From: Axinella damicornis
Lineage: Eukaryota; Porifera; Demospongiae; Axinellida; Axinellidae
Direction of reading: 5' to 3'
Length of the DNA: 64,000 nt
Assembly: GCA_963931865.1 (NCBI GenBank)
Contig: OZ007513.1
Coordinates: 6,804,157-6,868,156 of the forward strand
Shown: positions 1 through 10,970 of the stretch, piece after piece
Layout: every line of letters starts with the position of its first letter
Position numbering within the stretch: the first letter of the stretch is position 1
Made by a program: the position numbers and the translations under genes
The notes under the pieces: generated by a model
Databases searched by the model: none
The model's input: the letters and a program-made list of their open reading frames with translations, nothing else
What the model was told of the DNA's origin: nothing

Positions 1-250
1 CTTGCCGTACTTGCATATGGCAAGTGATCAGATACTGGCGGTAGGAATGGCCTGGGAACGAGGCTAGGAGTATGTGATCCAACATAGTGTCCAATGGTTG
101 ACCAACTACTCCACATTTATTTATTAGCCTGGTTCCCACGCGGCCTGGGAACGAGGCTAGCCATAGTGCTCACCAAGTTCTCCACATTATTAGCCACATT
201 CCCACTCGGCCTGGGAACGAGGCTAGGAGTATGCGATCCTACATAGTGTC
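1..250. repeat. Direct repeats built on the GCCTGGGAACGAGGCTA module
   Basis: Three copies of GGCCTGGGAACGAGGCTA lie at about 47-65, 145-162 and 210-227. They are linked by a repeated flank (GTCCAATGGTTGACCAA near 90 and 247), so a unit of about 160 bp is partly duplicated. Two copies are preceded by an imperfect complement (TAGCCTGGTTCCCA, TAGCCACATTCCCA) and can fold into hairpins. Bases 1-45 also resemble 3200-3252, the end of the inverted-repeat element at 2871. No gene is visible. Confidence 0.75.
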
Positions 251-1459
251 CAATGGTTGACCAAGTACAAACAGCACTAGATTTTGCAAACACTGCAAAC
301 TTACTTTCAAGGTCAAAGGCAACAGTTCCCCCATCCTGGGAAGAGCTCCTTCTTGAGGGACACGAACCACTCCTGGAGGGAGGAGGAGCAGCAACTGGGG
401 ATGGTACGGTGACAGCAACTCCATGGACACCAACCGTACCCTGACCTCATACCCAGGCCACTCAGGCACACCAACTGTACCCTGACCTTTATAGATTCTA
501 GTGTGTTAGAACATGCAGATGTGAAGTGGTTTGTGCTCAAGCTAGTGATGACATTCCTTCATTCCTAAAATTAGTTCTCAATTGGCCAATTACAACTCAA
601 TTAGTCTGGCAAGGGAAATTCCCAACTTTGGTTGAGTCCTAATGCCTGGATGAAATGACATGCTGTGACATGCAGACATCATGTTTGTTTACATCACAAC
701 AAAGTGTTAGACAAGAAGTCAGCCTGAGAAGGGTCAAATTCAGAGGAGTTTTGTACACATGCAGTCATGTGACATATGCACAGGCAAATTGTATGGGAGA
801 GAGAGGTACACACATATGTACACTGTGTTTAACACACATTCAAAGCAGTGACAGTAAAATAGGGAGGGAACAAGTCCATTGTATAAATGGTTTCTTTACC
901 AACAGGAAGCAGACGTACTGTGCTCCCAGCACTGTCTACCTTAACTGTTTAGGGCCCAAATTTCTTTCTCTAGGTCATTTTCAGTCTATAGAACACTTAA
1001 ACATACCCTAATTTCTGTTCCCTGGCATTGCTGGGCTCGAAACTGCTCACACAGGTAATTTCCTATACTCAGCATATACGTGACTTAACCACACCCACCA
1101 ATTAACGAGCTTGCAATCAAGCCTCCCGAGAAATGCCAACCTGCCGTACCTGAAAAACGGGCAATGTATGCTGGAAATGGAGGCCCTACAAGGCAAGACA
1201 GCTACTTTCTAAGTCCATTTATGCCAAAAACGGCGGAAATGGCCTTCCCAGTGCCGACCAAGACCTTTCTATCGCGGAGCCCAGACACGGCCATGCTGTT
1301 TGCACCCTCCGGGTGCACCCACCCACCTCCCCCTGTCCCGCCCTTTCTGCTGTCGCAGAACCTATCTCCCAAGGACATTGCCGGAAGTCACATGATGAAG
1401 CTGAAAGTAATATGACGACATTTGGCGCTATGGGCCCTAAAGGGCTAAGCTCATGTATT
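251..1459. other. No supported gene
   Basis: Only short open frames of biased composition occur here, the longest 118 codons at 655-1011. None has a recognisable domain or a convincing splice context. I see no RNA gene or clear repeat. Confidence 0.5.
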
Positions 1460-1562
1460 CCCACACACCCACACACTCACACCCAGACACACACACACAA
1501 ACACACTCAGACACACATGCAAATGCCCATACATGTACACCACACACACACAACACATGCAT
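1460..1562. repeat. CA-rich microsatellite
   Basis: About 100 bp of interrupted CA repeats (ACACACAC with CTC and TGC interruptions). Open frames across it are low-complexity artefacts. Confidence 0.9.
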
Positions 1563-1563
1563 G

Positions 1564-1602
1564 TTAGTCTTGGAACCAGACTCCCAATGGGGGTCTGGTT
1601 CC
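1564..1602. mobile_element. Small hairpin element, TAGTCT type
   Basis: GGAACCAGACTCCC is followed after three bases by its complement GGGGTCTGGTTCC. The left end TAGTCT matches the hairpins at 47812, 60442 and 61693. No target duplication is visible here. Confidence 0.5.
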
Positions 1603-1652
1603 GTATGGGGGGCCAAATGAGTCAAAATTCCATTATCATTACTGCAGCTTTT

Positions 1653-2192
1653 CAGTGTATATATAGAACATCATACTTATAAATAGCACATTCTATATAG
1701 TAAATGGGAGGTCCTATATCATATTGAAGGTCTCCTATATCATATAGGAGGTCTGATATCATATCAGACACCTCCTATATCATATCGAAGGTCCAATATT
1801 ATATCGGACCCATCCTATATCATATCGGAGGTCCTATATAGTAAATAGGAGCTCCTATATCATATCGGACCCCTCCTATATCATAATATAATATAGGAGT
1901 TCCGATATAGTAAATAGGACCTCCGATATGATATAGGAGCTCCTATTTACTTTATCGGAACTCCTATATGATATAGGAGGGGTCCGATATGATATAGGAG
2001 CTCCTATTTACTGTATAGGACCCCCGATATGATATAGGAGGGGTCCGATATGATATTGGACCTCCGATATGATATAGGAGGTGTCTGATATGATATCAGA
2101 CCTCCTATATGATATAGGAGACCTCCAATATGATATAGGACCTCCCATTTACTATGCTATTTATAAGTATAATGTTCTATTATTATATACAC
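1653..2192. mobile_element. 540-bp AT-rich foldback element
   Basis: The whole interval is one long inverted repeat. The left end CAGTGTATATATAGAACAT is complemented by the right end near 2170-2192, with the centre near 1900-1915. Each arm is built of short sub-repeats such as CTCCTATATCATATCGGA, CCTATATAGTAAATAGGAG and GGTCTGATATCATATCAGAC, many of them palindromic. It has no coding capacity. The shape is that of a MITE or foldback element; the superfamily is not identified because I cannot see a clean target duplication. Confidence 0.8.
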
Positions 2193-2204
2193 TGGTACCG
2201 AGAC

Positions 2205-2275
2205 TAAGGAGCATGGGCCATGGGGAGTATAAGCCTGCAGGCTGGATAACTGTAAGTTAAGTCTCCGTCAACTAT
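2205..2275. repeat. Dispersed repeat with an inverted copy at about 9475-9555
   Basis: GCCTGCAGGCTGGATAACTG and the following AAGTTAAGTCTCCGTCAACT reappear as the reverse complement near 9480-9530, together with the words GGGGAGTATAA and GCATGGGCC. The two copies are about 7.3 kb apart and facing. No gene is seen between 2276 and 2870, apart from a repeat-like motif near 2722 (GTGGATACTTGTCCAACAGG, then AAGTA). Confidence 0.7.
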
Positions 2276-2870
2276 GCTATGAAGTATCAGTGCCAAAATT
2301 CATAAACTGAGGCACTATTTTGTACAAGGAGTATCACTGTTTTTTGTCTCTACCCAAAATCTCACCCTTTCTGCTGTCTGAGGGTGACGTCAGTGTCAAA
2401 CTGAATTTCCAACTCTAGTCTTTAGCTGCATGTAAATGACCCGATTGGTACATGCTTGCATACTGTCAGGTACATTAATTACCATTGATAGTTTCAGACT
2501 CTCGAGGGTAGGGTACCGACCAGTCTAGTCTGGCCCGCAAGACTAGCCAGTACTGGCTACCAACGGAGAGGGCTGTCCAGGTATGCGGTATGCGTGAAAC
2601 TGAACTGCGTGCATTGTGTAAAACGTTAATGATATGATATCAGACCGGTATCTACTGTGAACTATGTGCAGCAAGCTTCACAACCAACTAGTTGGAGATG
2701 CTGAGGTCTAAACAAAAGGTAGTGGATACTTGTCCAACAGGAAGTAGACACATATGCGCTGGCTGTGGACCTAACCTACCCTAACCATTGTCCTACTTAA
2801 ATTCCTGCGGGACTAATAACCAGAAAAGGATAGCAAAGCCACTGAATTAGCTAGCTAAACTATTAACTTT

Positions 2871-3252
2871 GGCTGTGTTCCCATGGCCATTCCCACTGCC
2901 ATATTTGATTGCTTGCAGTATGAATTATGCATGGTGGGGAGGAGGCCCGGGAGATCCGGTCGCGGTGCCATCAGGTAGACACACGGAGGGCAGCTCAGTG
3001 CCCAACGAAGATTCTCAATGTCCTTTCTTGTACCGTCCATCCAATGGTTGGATATCAGCAAGGCAGACGATTGATACAGGCATTGTAACGGTCGGTCACC
3101 ATGGTGACCGACCGTTACAATGCACCCACCATGTGTCTACTGTCTGTCTACCTGATGTCATTGCATGTGACCAGCTCTCCCAGGCTTTCCTTTCCCTACC
3201 TTATTTGCATACATCAAGTACGTGTAGTCAGATACTGGCGGTGGGAACAGCC
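2871..3252. mobile_element. Inverted-repeat element with a perfect central palindrome
   Basis: The left end GGCTGTGTTCCCA and the right end TGGGAACAGCC are imperfect complements, and a related right-end sequence is found at 1-50. Inside, at 3081-3122, lies a perfect 42-bp palindrome centred on CCATGG with arms reading CATTGTAACGGTCGGTCA. A 157-codon open frame runs through the element but is probably not a gene, because it crosses the palindrome and has repeat-like composition. Confidence 0.65.
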
Positions 3253-3535
3253 TTATACCACATAGGCAAGTGGGGTGACACTCCCATAATTTTATTCGCT
3301 GTAGTCACAGTTGTGACTGGGCATTTTGACCCTGTATACTAAGGAAGGGGTGGAGTCGCTACGCATTCTTCCGTATATTATACGATCAAGGTGCACGCGG
3401 TCAAACGGTCAATGGCTGAAATACAGTGCAGTCAAACGGTCAAGTCTCTCTCTGCAATGCAGTGAAGTAGCACAAAATAAATTCTTGCCCCCGGTCACAT
3501 GCAGCTGTGACTATCGTGTCTATGGAAGTGTCACG

Positions 3536-3660
3536 CCCTTGATATATACATGTATAATGGTTGCTGTAGTGAAACATATTGGGGTTGCAACGCCTACCAG
3601 GAGTGCGGTTGCCCCTCGATATACACATGTATAATGGTTGCTGTAGTGAAACGTATTGAA
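3536..3660. repeat. Local direct repeat and dispersed TTGCAACG repeat
   Basis: ACATGTATAATGGTTGCTGT followed by AGTGAAAC occurs twice, about 80 bp apart. The spacer GTTGCAACGCCTACCAGGAG with TGCGGTTGCCCCTCGA is repeated at about 7466-7502, and more loosely at 12829-12862. I see nothing else in 3253-4705 beyond purine-rich runs near 4180-4240 and 4440-4480. Confidence 0.7.
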
Positions 3661-4705
3661 ATGGCCAATAATTAAGCCATTAGAAATAGCTACGGTATTT
3701 TAACTACAGCAATTAGCTTCAAACATCTTGTAGCTGTACTGCTGTTCCATCCATATAGGTGTATATATTATTCATATTGCTGATTGGAGCTGATCAAGTT
3801 CGACATACTTTCTACAAGTCACTTCACAAGTATATTCTCGGTACCTTTTTGCCGAGTTGTATACGCTGGATTATTTTTTGTTCTGTTCTCTGAATAATAA
3901 TTATGAAGTTGAAGTCAATAATACAAAATCATGAGTTACAATGTTGTGCATTCCAAGAAGATTTCAAACTTGTGCATACATCCATGGCATGCATGTATTA
4001 GGTCAAGAGATAATAAAACACTGCTGAACTATATCTATATGCCCTATTAGCTATAGCTGATGAGCTAATTCTGACAGTCACAGTTGGCAAGCAACAATGA
4101 GCGATCATATTCGTCTTGGTGTAAGTGTTCATCTTGAATTGTGCAGGTAGTGATCAGTAAATTAAGACAACTTTCATCAGGGAGGGATCGAGGGGGGAGG
4201 GGAGACATAGAGGGTGGGAAGGAAGGAGGAAGAAGAGGCAGGTATTCAACTCTAAGTATAGATAATCATTTAAACCGGGAATAACTCAACCAAAGAACCA
4301 ACAGTATCACGCAGAGTATCTAGCTAGACCAGGCCAACTCACAGTCAATACGTACCTTGTGACCTGTAGCACTAGCTCCTGTCATCTTGCCTCTCCTGTT
4401 CCAGGGCACCCTGCTGCAGTTGCTACATGAGGTACCGGGTGAAAGTGGGAGGGTAGGGAGAATGGGGAGGAGGAGGAGAAACTACATCACCTGCACAATC
4501 ATGCTAAATGTGAACCAGAGAATATGCCCATTGAGTGGCTGCTAAAAGAAGTGGTGGGTGTATTTACTCAAAAGTATGGCTGCCATGGGTATAAATGAAT
4601 GTAAAGGTCCTACTGTCAGAGCATCCAGTTTCCTAGTGCTAGCAACAAGCTGCAGTGATTGATGCAGTACCAGCCATTTTAACAGAAATTGTCCCCCTCC
4701 TTCCT

Positions 4706-4731
4706 CCCCCCCCCCCCCCCCCCCCCCCCCC
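4706..4731. repeat. Poly-C tract, 26 bases
   Basis: An uninterrupted run of 26 C. Similar tracts of 25-34 C or G lie at 12203, 29101, 30119 and 57528. Proline-rich open frames here are artefacts of the tract. Confidence 0.95.
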
Positions 4732-6443
4732 GACCGTCCCTCCATCCTCCCTTCCTAAGTTTGTTTCAGATTCTTCAGAGACACTCCTGCTGGGTGTTAT
4801 ACTCATACTGGACTACGCAGACATGTCTCCATCCGTCTGTGTCCCTCCTCCCTGGTCATGGCAAAGGGTGTGGGTGTGCCTTCACTTGATACCATGCCCT
4901 CCTTCAACACATCCAGGTCTGGGAGGGATCACACAGGGGTACGGCCATAATCACATAACCTAGCTGTTCAGAACCAAATCATAACACGTACGCACCCATG
5001 AGTGAGTTCATCATTGTACATCACATTAATATGTCTGCATAGCCTTGTTTTAGGGCCAAGAAACTGGCTTTGCAAAATGCACCTAGCTCCAAAGGATCTC
5101 ATGATGGGAACTCTGTAATGAGTCTCCCAACAATCTTTGGCAGTCAGCCAATGCATCATGGAGAGACAATGATACACTTGTGCACTAAATTAGTAACACA
5201 CTACTGGGGATTGGCTTAATCTTTTGCGTGGTCGTTTCACGCTACTTCCCTTCTTCTGCTCTTTATGTCGACCATTATGTGCTCCTGGTACCATGCATAT
5301 TGGAACATGTACCATGCATATTGGTACCCTACAGAACATGGGAATTCACCTTTTGGCATAACTGTGATTAACCCAGGAGTCTACTTCAGAGAGCATCCTT
5401 CAAGTAGGCGTGGTTGTGAATACCAACTGGAAATCCCTACTGATTGGGACAGAAATACATCCTTGCATGTGTACGTGTGATGATCGATGGTTAATCCACA
5501 CCACGTAATGGGCCTTTTTCATTGAACTACAAAGTTCACAACATTTGGGGGGCAAGACGTTAACCCCCCAAAGACTACTGTACTGAGGTCCATTGGGCTA
5601 AACTTCCAGATTATATAACTGCACGACCAAGAAACCAAGCTTCCTGAATGTAGCAACTCAACAATGCAAACTATTGTTATGGACCTGTCCAGCATTCCTA
5701 TAGTAGACACGTCCAGCTCACCTGCTTGCTGGCTTCTCCTCCGGACCATTACCCAGTCAACCCCCTCTGCCCTGGTCAACTTGCTCTATACGGACGATGA
5801 CTTTGCCCCAGCGTCATCCACCACCTTGGTCTCATCAAGGGAACCTTTCTTAACGGGGTCCTCACGCAGAATCTCCAGGTTAGGAGGTCAGTTAGTCACG
5901 CCCCCAATACAATGACATCAATGGATTCACTATGTGGGGGGACAGGATCCAGAGTCTGTGGGTGGAAAGACGGAGGGTGAGGGAGGTGTGGAGAGAGGAG
6001 AGGAGGGAGGGCGGAGGGAAGAGAGGAAGGAGGCGGACGGTGAGGGGTGAAAAGAGGGAGGAGAGGATGGGGAGATGGAGGGAGGGAGGGGTGGAGGGAG
6101 ACGACAAGGGGATGAGAGGACACGTAAGAACTTTATGCATGCATGTACAACTCAGAGCTGAATCAGAGAACGCGGTAGCGTTCTCTATTTAGGGATGGTC
6201 AAGGAAATTTCGATTTTACCATACTGATGCACCAGCAGGATAACGGCCAACGAAGATGCAACCCCTCAAACCAAGCATGCAGACAGAATGATACTGCCTA
6301 GCAGTTCACAAAAACACTTACAAACGTACCCTAGAGTACGCGGGAGTCGATGAACAAGTCGCGGAGAAAAGTCCGATTTCGTCATCTTCTTCTTTCTTTC
6401 TTTCTTTCTCATACAAGACTTTGTGTAATGATAGCTTACCAAC
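4732..6443. other. No supported gene; polypurine tract at 5936-6112
   Basis: Several frames of 60-86 codons occur, but none has a domain. From 5936 to 6112 the plus strand is almost only G and A (GGGAGG and GAGAGGAGAGG words), a polypurine tract able to form triplex-like structure. A CT-rich TTTC microsatellite lies near 6391-6409. Confidence 0.6.
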
Positions 6444-7150
6444 TAAACCACTTCTTGAGCTAATTTACGCACAGGACAACACCGCTATCGCCGTAGCACT
6501 CGCCCTGACCACTTTTGTCTGCAAACTGGCAAGACCAGCAGTTATAGCTAGCTACGATCCGATGGCATTCTAGCACGACGCCATTTTGAGGCAATGAGGT
6601 CACGCGTTCGCCAATTGCGCACGCGCAATCCAAATGCAAGCGCATTTTGTGTTCTTTTTGCTTGTGATGGCTGCGTTTGGTACACTAACAGAATCCTTGT
6701 GAATCCGTCGTCTGGTGGTTCCTACCGCTATGAGGAATTTCTACCAACCTGTTCTTGTCAAGATCTATCGTGACTCTGCCATCATGGAGGCGTGGCTTTG
6801 TTTTCATGACGTACAGTGCAGAACGTCTGACCAACACTGTGAGGCTAGAGTTTTGAACGTACTTGGAGCCATTGCAAGCACATGACCTACATGACTGCCA
6901 TCGAGCTCTCTGATCTGATGAAGGGTGAGCCCCACCCCATGTCCGCCCCGCAAAGACAACACTAAACATTCATGACAACATTACACTCCTGGTAGGGGAA
7001 AAATTGTGCCGCGTAAATAATCTAAATAAATAATTAATTAAATAATCAAACCTCACAGCACGCAGGAAAGGTCTACAGAGATTCTGACTACACAGTCGTG
7101 ATTGCTATCATGGAGTGACACGACCACACAATAATTGTGGGGAAACTCAC

Positions 7151-7197
7151 CTTGGTGGTGGAGATACAAGCGCTTTTGTCATGCCGTCGGCCGCCAT
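7151..7197 (-). CDS. Candidate first coding exon (minus strand)
   Basis: On the minus strand an ATG in good context (AGCAATGGCGGCC) opens 47 bases that end in a strong donor, AAG|GTGAGT. The frame reads MAADGMTKALVSPPPR. The local sequence is CpG-rich, as promoters and first exons in otherwise AT-rich genomes often are. A possible continuation exon lies at about 6758-6890, but I could not prove the join. Product unknown. It could be a chance ATG plus donor. Confidence 0.25.
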
Positions 7198-7315
7198 TGC
7201 TCGATCGTTCTCTTCGACGTTGGTTGCCAGTACAGTCATACGAAAGGCCCACAAAGATTCTGACGACACAGCCGTAATCGCTGTTGTTCACTGACGCTTA
7301 CATGCCAAAACTCAC

Positions 7316-7372
7316 CGTGCTGGCAAAGTTGTAAATGCTGTTATAATTTCGTGTCTTCCCTTTGGTCGCCAT
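7316..7372 (-). CDS. Candidate first coding exon (minus strand), second module
   Basis: This is a second minus-strand ATG (GCAATGGCGACC) opening exactly 19 codons (MATKGKTRNYNSIYNFAST) before a donor GTGAGTTTTGG. It lies 120 bp upstream of the similar module at 7151-7197. Both share the contexts AGCAATGGCG and GTGAGTTT, so they may be duplicated or alternative first exons of one gene. There is no recognisable domain. Confidence 0.25.
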
Positions 7373-7616
7373 TGCTAGCGATCGACTGAGCGTGGTTGCC
7401 ACGTGGCATGTGCGTTAATTGGGAAAACTGCGATACTTAGCTTTCGCTACGGCGAGTCGCAGCCGGCGTTGCAACGGCTACCAGGAGTGCGGTTGCCCCT
7501 CGAAATACATGGAATAATATAAACAGAATGAAGCATCAAAGCCTGCTCAGTGCCCAGTGGAAGGTCGACGTCCATCAAGAGAGACTGTTGCAGCTTTGCT
7601 TTGTTGACATGGCCTG

Positions 7617-7648
7617 TAGTCTCAGGCTCGAGCCTAGGAACGAGGCTA
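7617..7648. mobile_element. Small hairpin element, degraded
   Basis: TAGTCTCAGGCTCGAGCCTAGGAACGAGGCTA, positions 7617-7648, has the family end AACGAGGCTA and a partial left complement. ACATGGC occurs just outside both ends, a possible eroded target duplication. Confidence 0.45.
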
Positions 7649-7795
7649 ACATGGCAACACAACATCTTAAAATCTGACATCAGGGCATAGCTACATCCAG
7701 TAGCTACCCCCGTACCCTTACGGTGACATTGCACGTAACATGACTAAGAAGTTACGCATTAACATTCATGCGCTTGAAAAATTGCACAAACTAAA

Positions 7796-8075
7796 GGCAA
7801 AAAATTTTCTCTGAAAAATTAAGAAGGATTTAGTGATGGCCTGTCACATTCGTAATTATTCCACCTCTCGAAAAAGCTAAGAAACAAGGAGAAATGCCAT
7901 TAACCAGGCTCAGTCCCATCCCGTCCCTAAATTCTACATTTTATAATGGGATGGGACTGAGCCTGGTTAATGGCATTTCTCCTTGTTTCTTAGCTTTTTC
8001 GAGAGGTGGAATAATTCCGATATGTGACAGGCCATCACTAAATCCTTTTTAATTTTTCAGAGAAAATTTTTGGCC
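7796..8075. mobile_element. 280-bp foldback element with nearly perfect arms
   Basis: The left arm 7796-7922 and right arm 7948-8075 are nearly perfect complements of about 125 bp, separated by 25 bp. The inner ends read CTGAGCCTGGTTAATGGCAT and the outer ends AAAAATTTTCTCTGA. Arms this similar suggest a recent insertion or ongoing arm-to-arm conversion. No open frame and no clear target duplication are seen. Confidence 0.85.
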
Positions 8076-8399
8076 TCTAGTATACAATGCACTACTAAAA
8101 CAAAATTAATGTACACAATAATCCCTACACACAGTACAGAATATCAGCTGTCCAAGTACACGCACACACAGAAACAGAGCCATTGGCAGTGGCAGCGTGT
8201 GGCTGAATATAAAGGGGGTCCTACGACAGCACTACATGCACTCTCCTGGATGCAAACTGTCTGCGGTGCCACAATACCACTGTGAGCCACAGTCATAACA
8301 GACAACAATCTTAAAGACACTCACACAGTATGCCATCACACACATGACAAGGGAGAGCCCCATCGCTTCAGCCACTAACAGTGAGATCTACCTGCAGCC

Positions 8400-8492
8400 T
8401 AGCCTCATTCCCAGGCTTCTCACCACAGCGTTTGTCGCTTGCACTACTGCAAGCGACAAACGCTGGGGTGAGAAGGCCTGGGAATGAGGCTA
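8400..8492. mobile_element. Micro-foldback with 9-bp target duplication
   Basis: The ends TAGCCTCATTCCCAGG and CCTGGGAATGAGGCTA enclose a stem (CAGCGTTTGTCGCTTGCA and its complement). CCTGCAGCC stands immediately on both sides (8391-8399 and 8493-8501), a perfect 9-bp duplication. The 9-bp length fits Mutator-like and Foldback-type elements. Confidence 0.85.
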
Positions 8493-8849
8493 CCTGCAGC
8501 CAATACCACAGTGCACCAACACCAAATTCTGGCTATGGGAAATGCTCATAGAGCTGGTTCATTGCACGAATAATGTTGTGCACCTGATAATCACATGACC
8601 ATCACATGATCATCATATGATCAATTCATATCAGCAAATGGCTCCACTCCTCCCTCCCCCTCATACCCCCTCCATTGTCACACCACCTCCTCCCTCCCCT
8701 GTGATATCACCTGTGGTTGAAAAAGGCCCTTGCCCCTTCCTCCTCCCTCCTTCCATTGGTGGAGGTGAGGGGAGAGGGGGCTACAGCTGGGACTCCCAAA
8801 GGTTCACACACTTTAGCATGTGTGGTGACATGCCAGGTTTCCTTTTGGC

Positions 8850-8926
8850 TGTGTGTGTGTATGTGTGTGTGTGTGTGTGTGTATGTGTGCGTATGTGTGT
8901 GTGTGTGTGTGTGTGTATGTGTGTGC

Positions 8927-9007
<81 letters not shown>
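8850..9007. repeat. TG microsatellite, about 158 bp
   Basis: A long GT run with a few GTAT, GTGC and GCAT interruptions in its first half and about 70 bp uninterrupted at its end. Open frames of alternating Val/Cys or His/Thr here are artefacts. Confidence 0.98.
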
Positions 9008-9008
<1 letters not shown>

Positions 9009-10327
9009 AAGTCAAAGAGGAAGTTCATCATGATGTAAAACACTCATTTCATTACAACTGGATACTATAGTCACTGAACCTTGGGCATAGGCATTGACCC
9101 CATACGAGCGACTACAGTACCACACTCCCCCACATACGCACATGACTTTGAGGGGATTGAGGCTTGAAATCTTTGTGGTGAGTCTTGGGACTGTTGTCCA
9201 GAGATTCATCTGAGCTCTCCCCTCCTCAGCCCCCTGCCCCTACCACCATCTGGCCAGCATGTCATATAGCTGTACATGCTTGATCACAGCTGGTACCTTC
9301 AGCATCGTACTGACTCAGTAGAAAATAGTCTCTGTCTATAACCCTGGAACAAATTTTTTGTGCGTTCTCTGAAGAGGAAACCCTTACTGTCTATGCCCTT
9401 GGTTCAAGTGTGCCTGACAGTAATAATGCCATTTCATGCTGTGTGTACATGTAACGGTGATCGAAAGCAGTTATACATAGCATAGTTGACGGAGACTTAA
9501 CTTACAGTCATCCAGCCTGCAGGCTTTTTGCGATTATACTCCCCAGGCCCATGCTCCTCCTGCCTGTACTCCTAAAGAAGCACTTCATGCGGGGTTCTAG
9601 CAAAGTTTCGAGTCGGCGGCCGCGGAAAAGTATACCGGAAGTCACTCGGCGGATGACTCGGCGGATAACTTAGCTGGTCACTATTTTCATGTCACACTGT
9701 CTGGTGGCCATTCTAGCCTGGACACTCCCTCCTCTTAATTCTTTCACCAGGCTACATGACCAGATCACCAGCATGCAACCACCCCTCTGTGAGCAAAAGT
9801 GAAAACCTGGAGCATGCAAGATTTAGGTGAAGACCAACAGAACTATAATAATTATTTTTCCTATAGTGTCATGTCGCTGGTTTCAATGTACTACATGGTT
9901 TGTTCATCCTACACGACAATACTTCTTCGTGAAATGTATTCAGCACTTCCCCAGCCAGCTGATATTTCTCCAGCACATTCTGCAAAATACAGGAGGGCAA
10001 AATAATGATAAGTGCATACCCCCTTCCCCCACACTCCCCCAAACGTACTTGTTTGAAACCAGGAGCGCATGAGCCGCAGAAGGCACGTCAAACTCAGCAT
10101 GCGCGCCCTATAGCCGAAGTAGTAGTCATTCACATGTCCTAAACGTTTACCTTGTACGGCAAGAGGCGTTACGTAAAAGTGTGTGAAAAATAACTTGGCA
10201 TTTGTGCGGTACCACAACGGCCTTCCATATAAGGTATGACCGTAAAGGCGTGAGGGATTACAGCATGTCTGTACTAGTTCGACGCTCCTTCGCCGCCTTA
10301 GGCGGCCCATGTGCTCCTGTTGAAACA
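9008..10327. other. No supported gene
   Basis: It contains the inverted partner of the 2205 repeat (about 9475-9555). A 139-codon minus-strand frame at 9909-10328 has no domain I recognise, and I do not call it. A CpG-rich patch lies near 9600-9665. Confidence 0.5.
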
Positions 10328-10708
10328 CAGTCTAGCCACTAGCCCCTCTCCACCCGGCTGTGCACGGAAGACAGAGAGGGTCTAGCAAACATTGCACTTG
10401 ATTACATTTTCACTGACTAATCAGATCACTGAAACGATACATATCTTTTATTCTCATCGTTGTAAACCGAGACATGCACATGTGATCACCCCGGTGGAGA
10501 GTGAGTAAATGACTAGACTGCTGGATGTCTCCAAGGGTACAGAACATGTCCTCAACTCTAGCTGGCACTCACTGGTTCACAGGTATACGTACATGTAATT
10601 GGCATTCCAGAGAAATGTGATCTAGTGCAATGTTTGTTAGACCCTCTCTGCCTTCCGCGCGCACATGTGACTGGCCAGGTGGAGAGGGGCTAGCGGCTGT
10701 ATAGACTG
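10328..10708. mobile_element. Inverted-repeat MITE, 381 bp
   Basis: The left end CAGTCTAGCCACTAGCCCCT and the right end AGGGGCTAGCGGCTGTATAG (then ACTG) are complementary. Complementarity continues for about 75 bp through CAGAGAGGGTCTA and AAACATTGCACT. No open frame is seen. The flanking 9-mers do not match, so the superfamily is open. Confidence 0.75.
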
Positions 10709-10970
10709 AATAAAACCCAGACTGGCAGCTCTTTCTCCAGTGAATCACGTTCTCACTAACATTGCTATACTATAACAACAACTGCATGTTTACACTAGTC
10801 TGACAACAACACTGAAAAAGGAAAGCCCACCCACACTTCATGAATTTGCTGCAAGTCTACAGTCTCCACCAGAACGGTATTCCAAGAAGGTACGACAATA
10901 CGCTGTGCGCATGTGCGCTACAGGGCTTAAGTGATTGGTTTGTGTCTGTCTGGCTGACACACAAATAGTA

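Noticed and set aside
2869..3342. 157-codon plus-strand ORF
   Set aside because: It runs through a perfect palindrome and the ends of an inverted-repeat element, and its composition is repeat-like.
3588..3635. tRNA or small RNA candidate from the TTGCAACG repeat
   Set aside because: No acceptor stem or T-loop consensus could be drawn. The copies at 7466 and 12829 look like transposon remnants.
5936..6192. Arg/Glu-rich ORF
   Set aside because: It is a translation of a polypurine tract.
8617..9070. Several open frames of 60-138 codons on both strands
   Set aside because: They are translations of the TG microsatellite and have no other content.
9909..10328. 139-codon minus-strand ORF
   Set aside because: No recognisable domain, no splice support, and its start lies at the edge of an inverted-repeat element.
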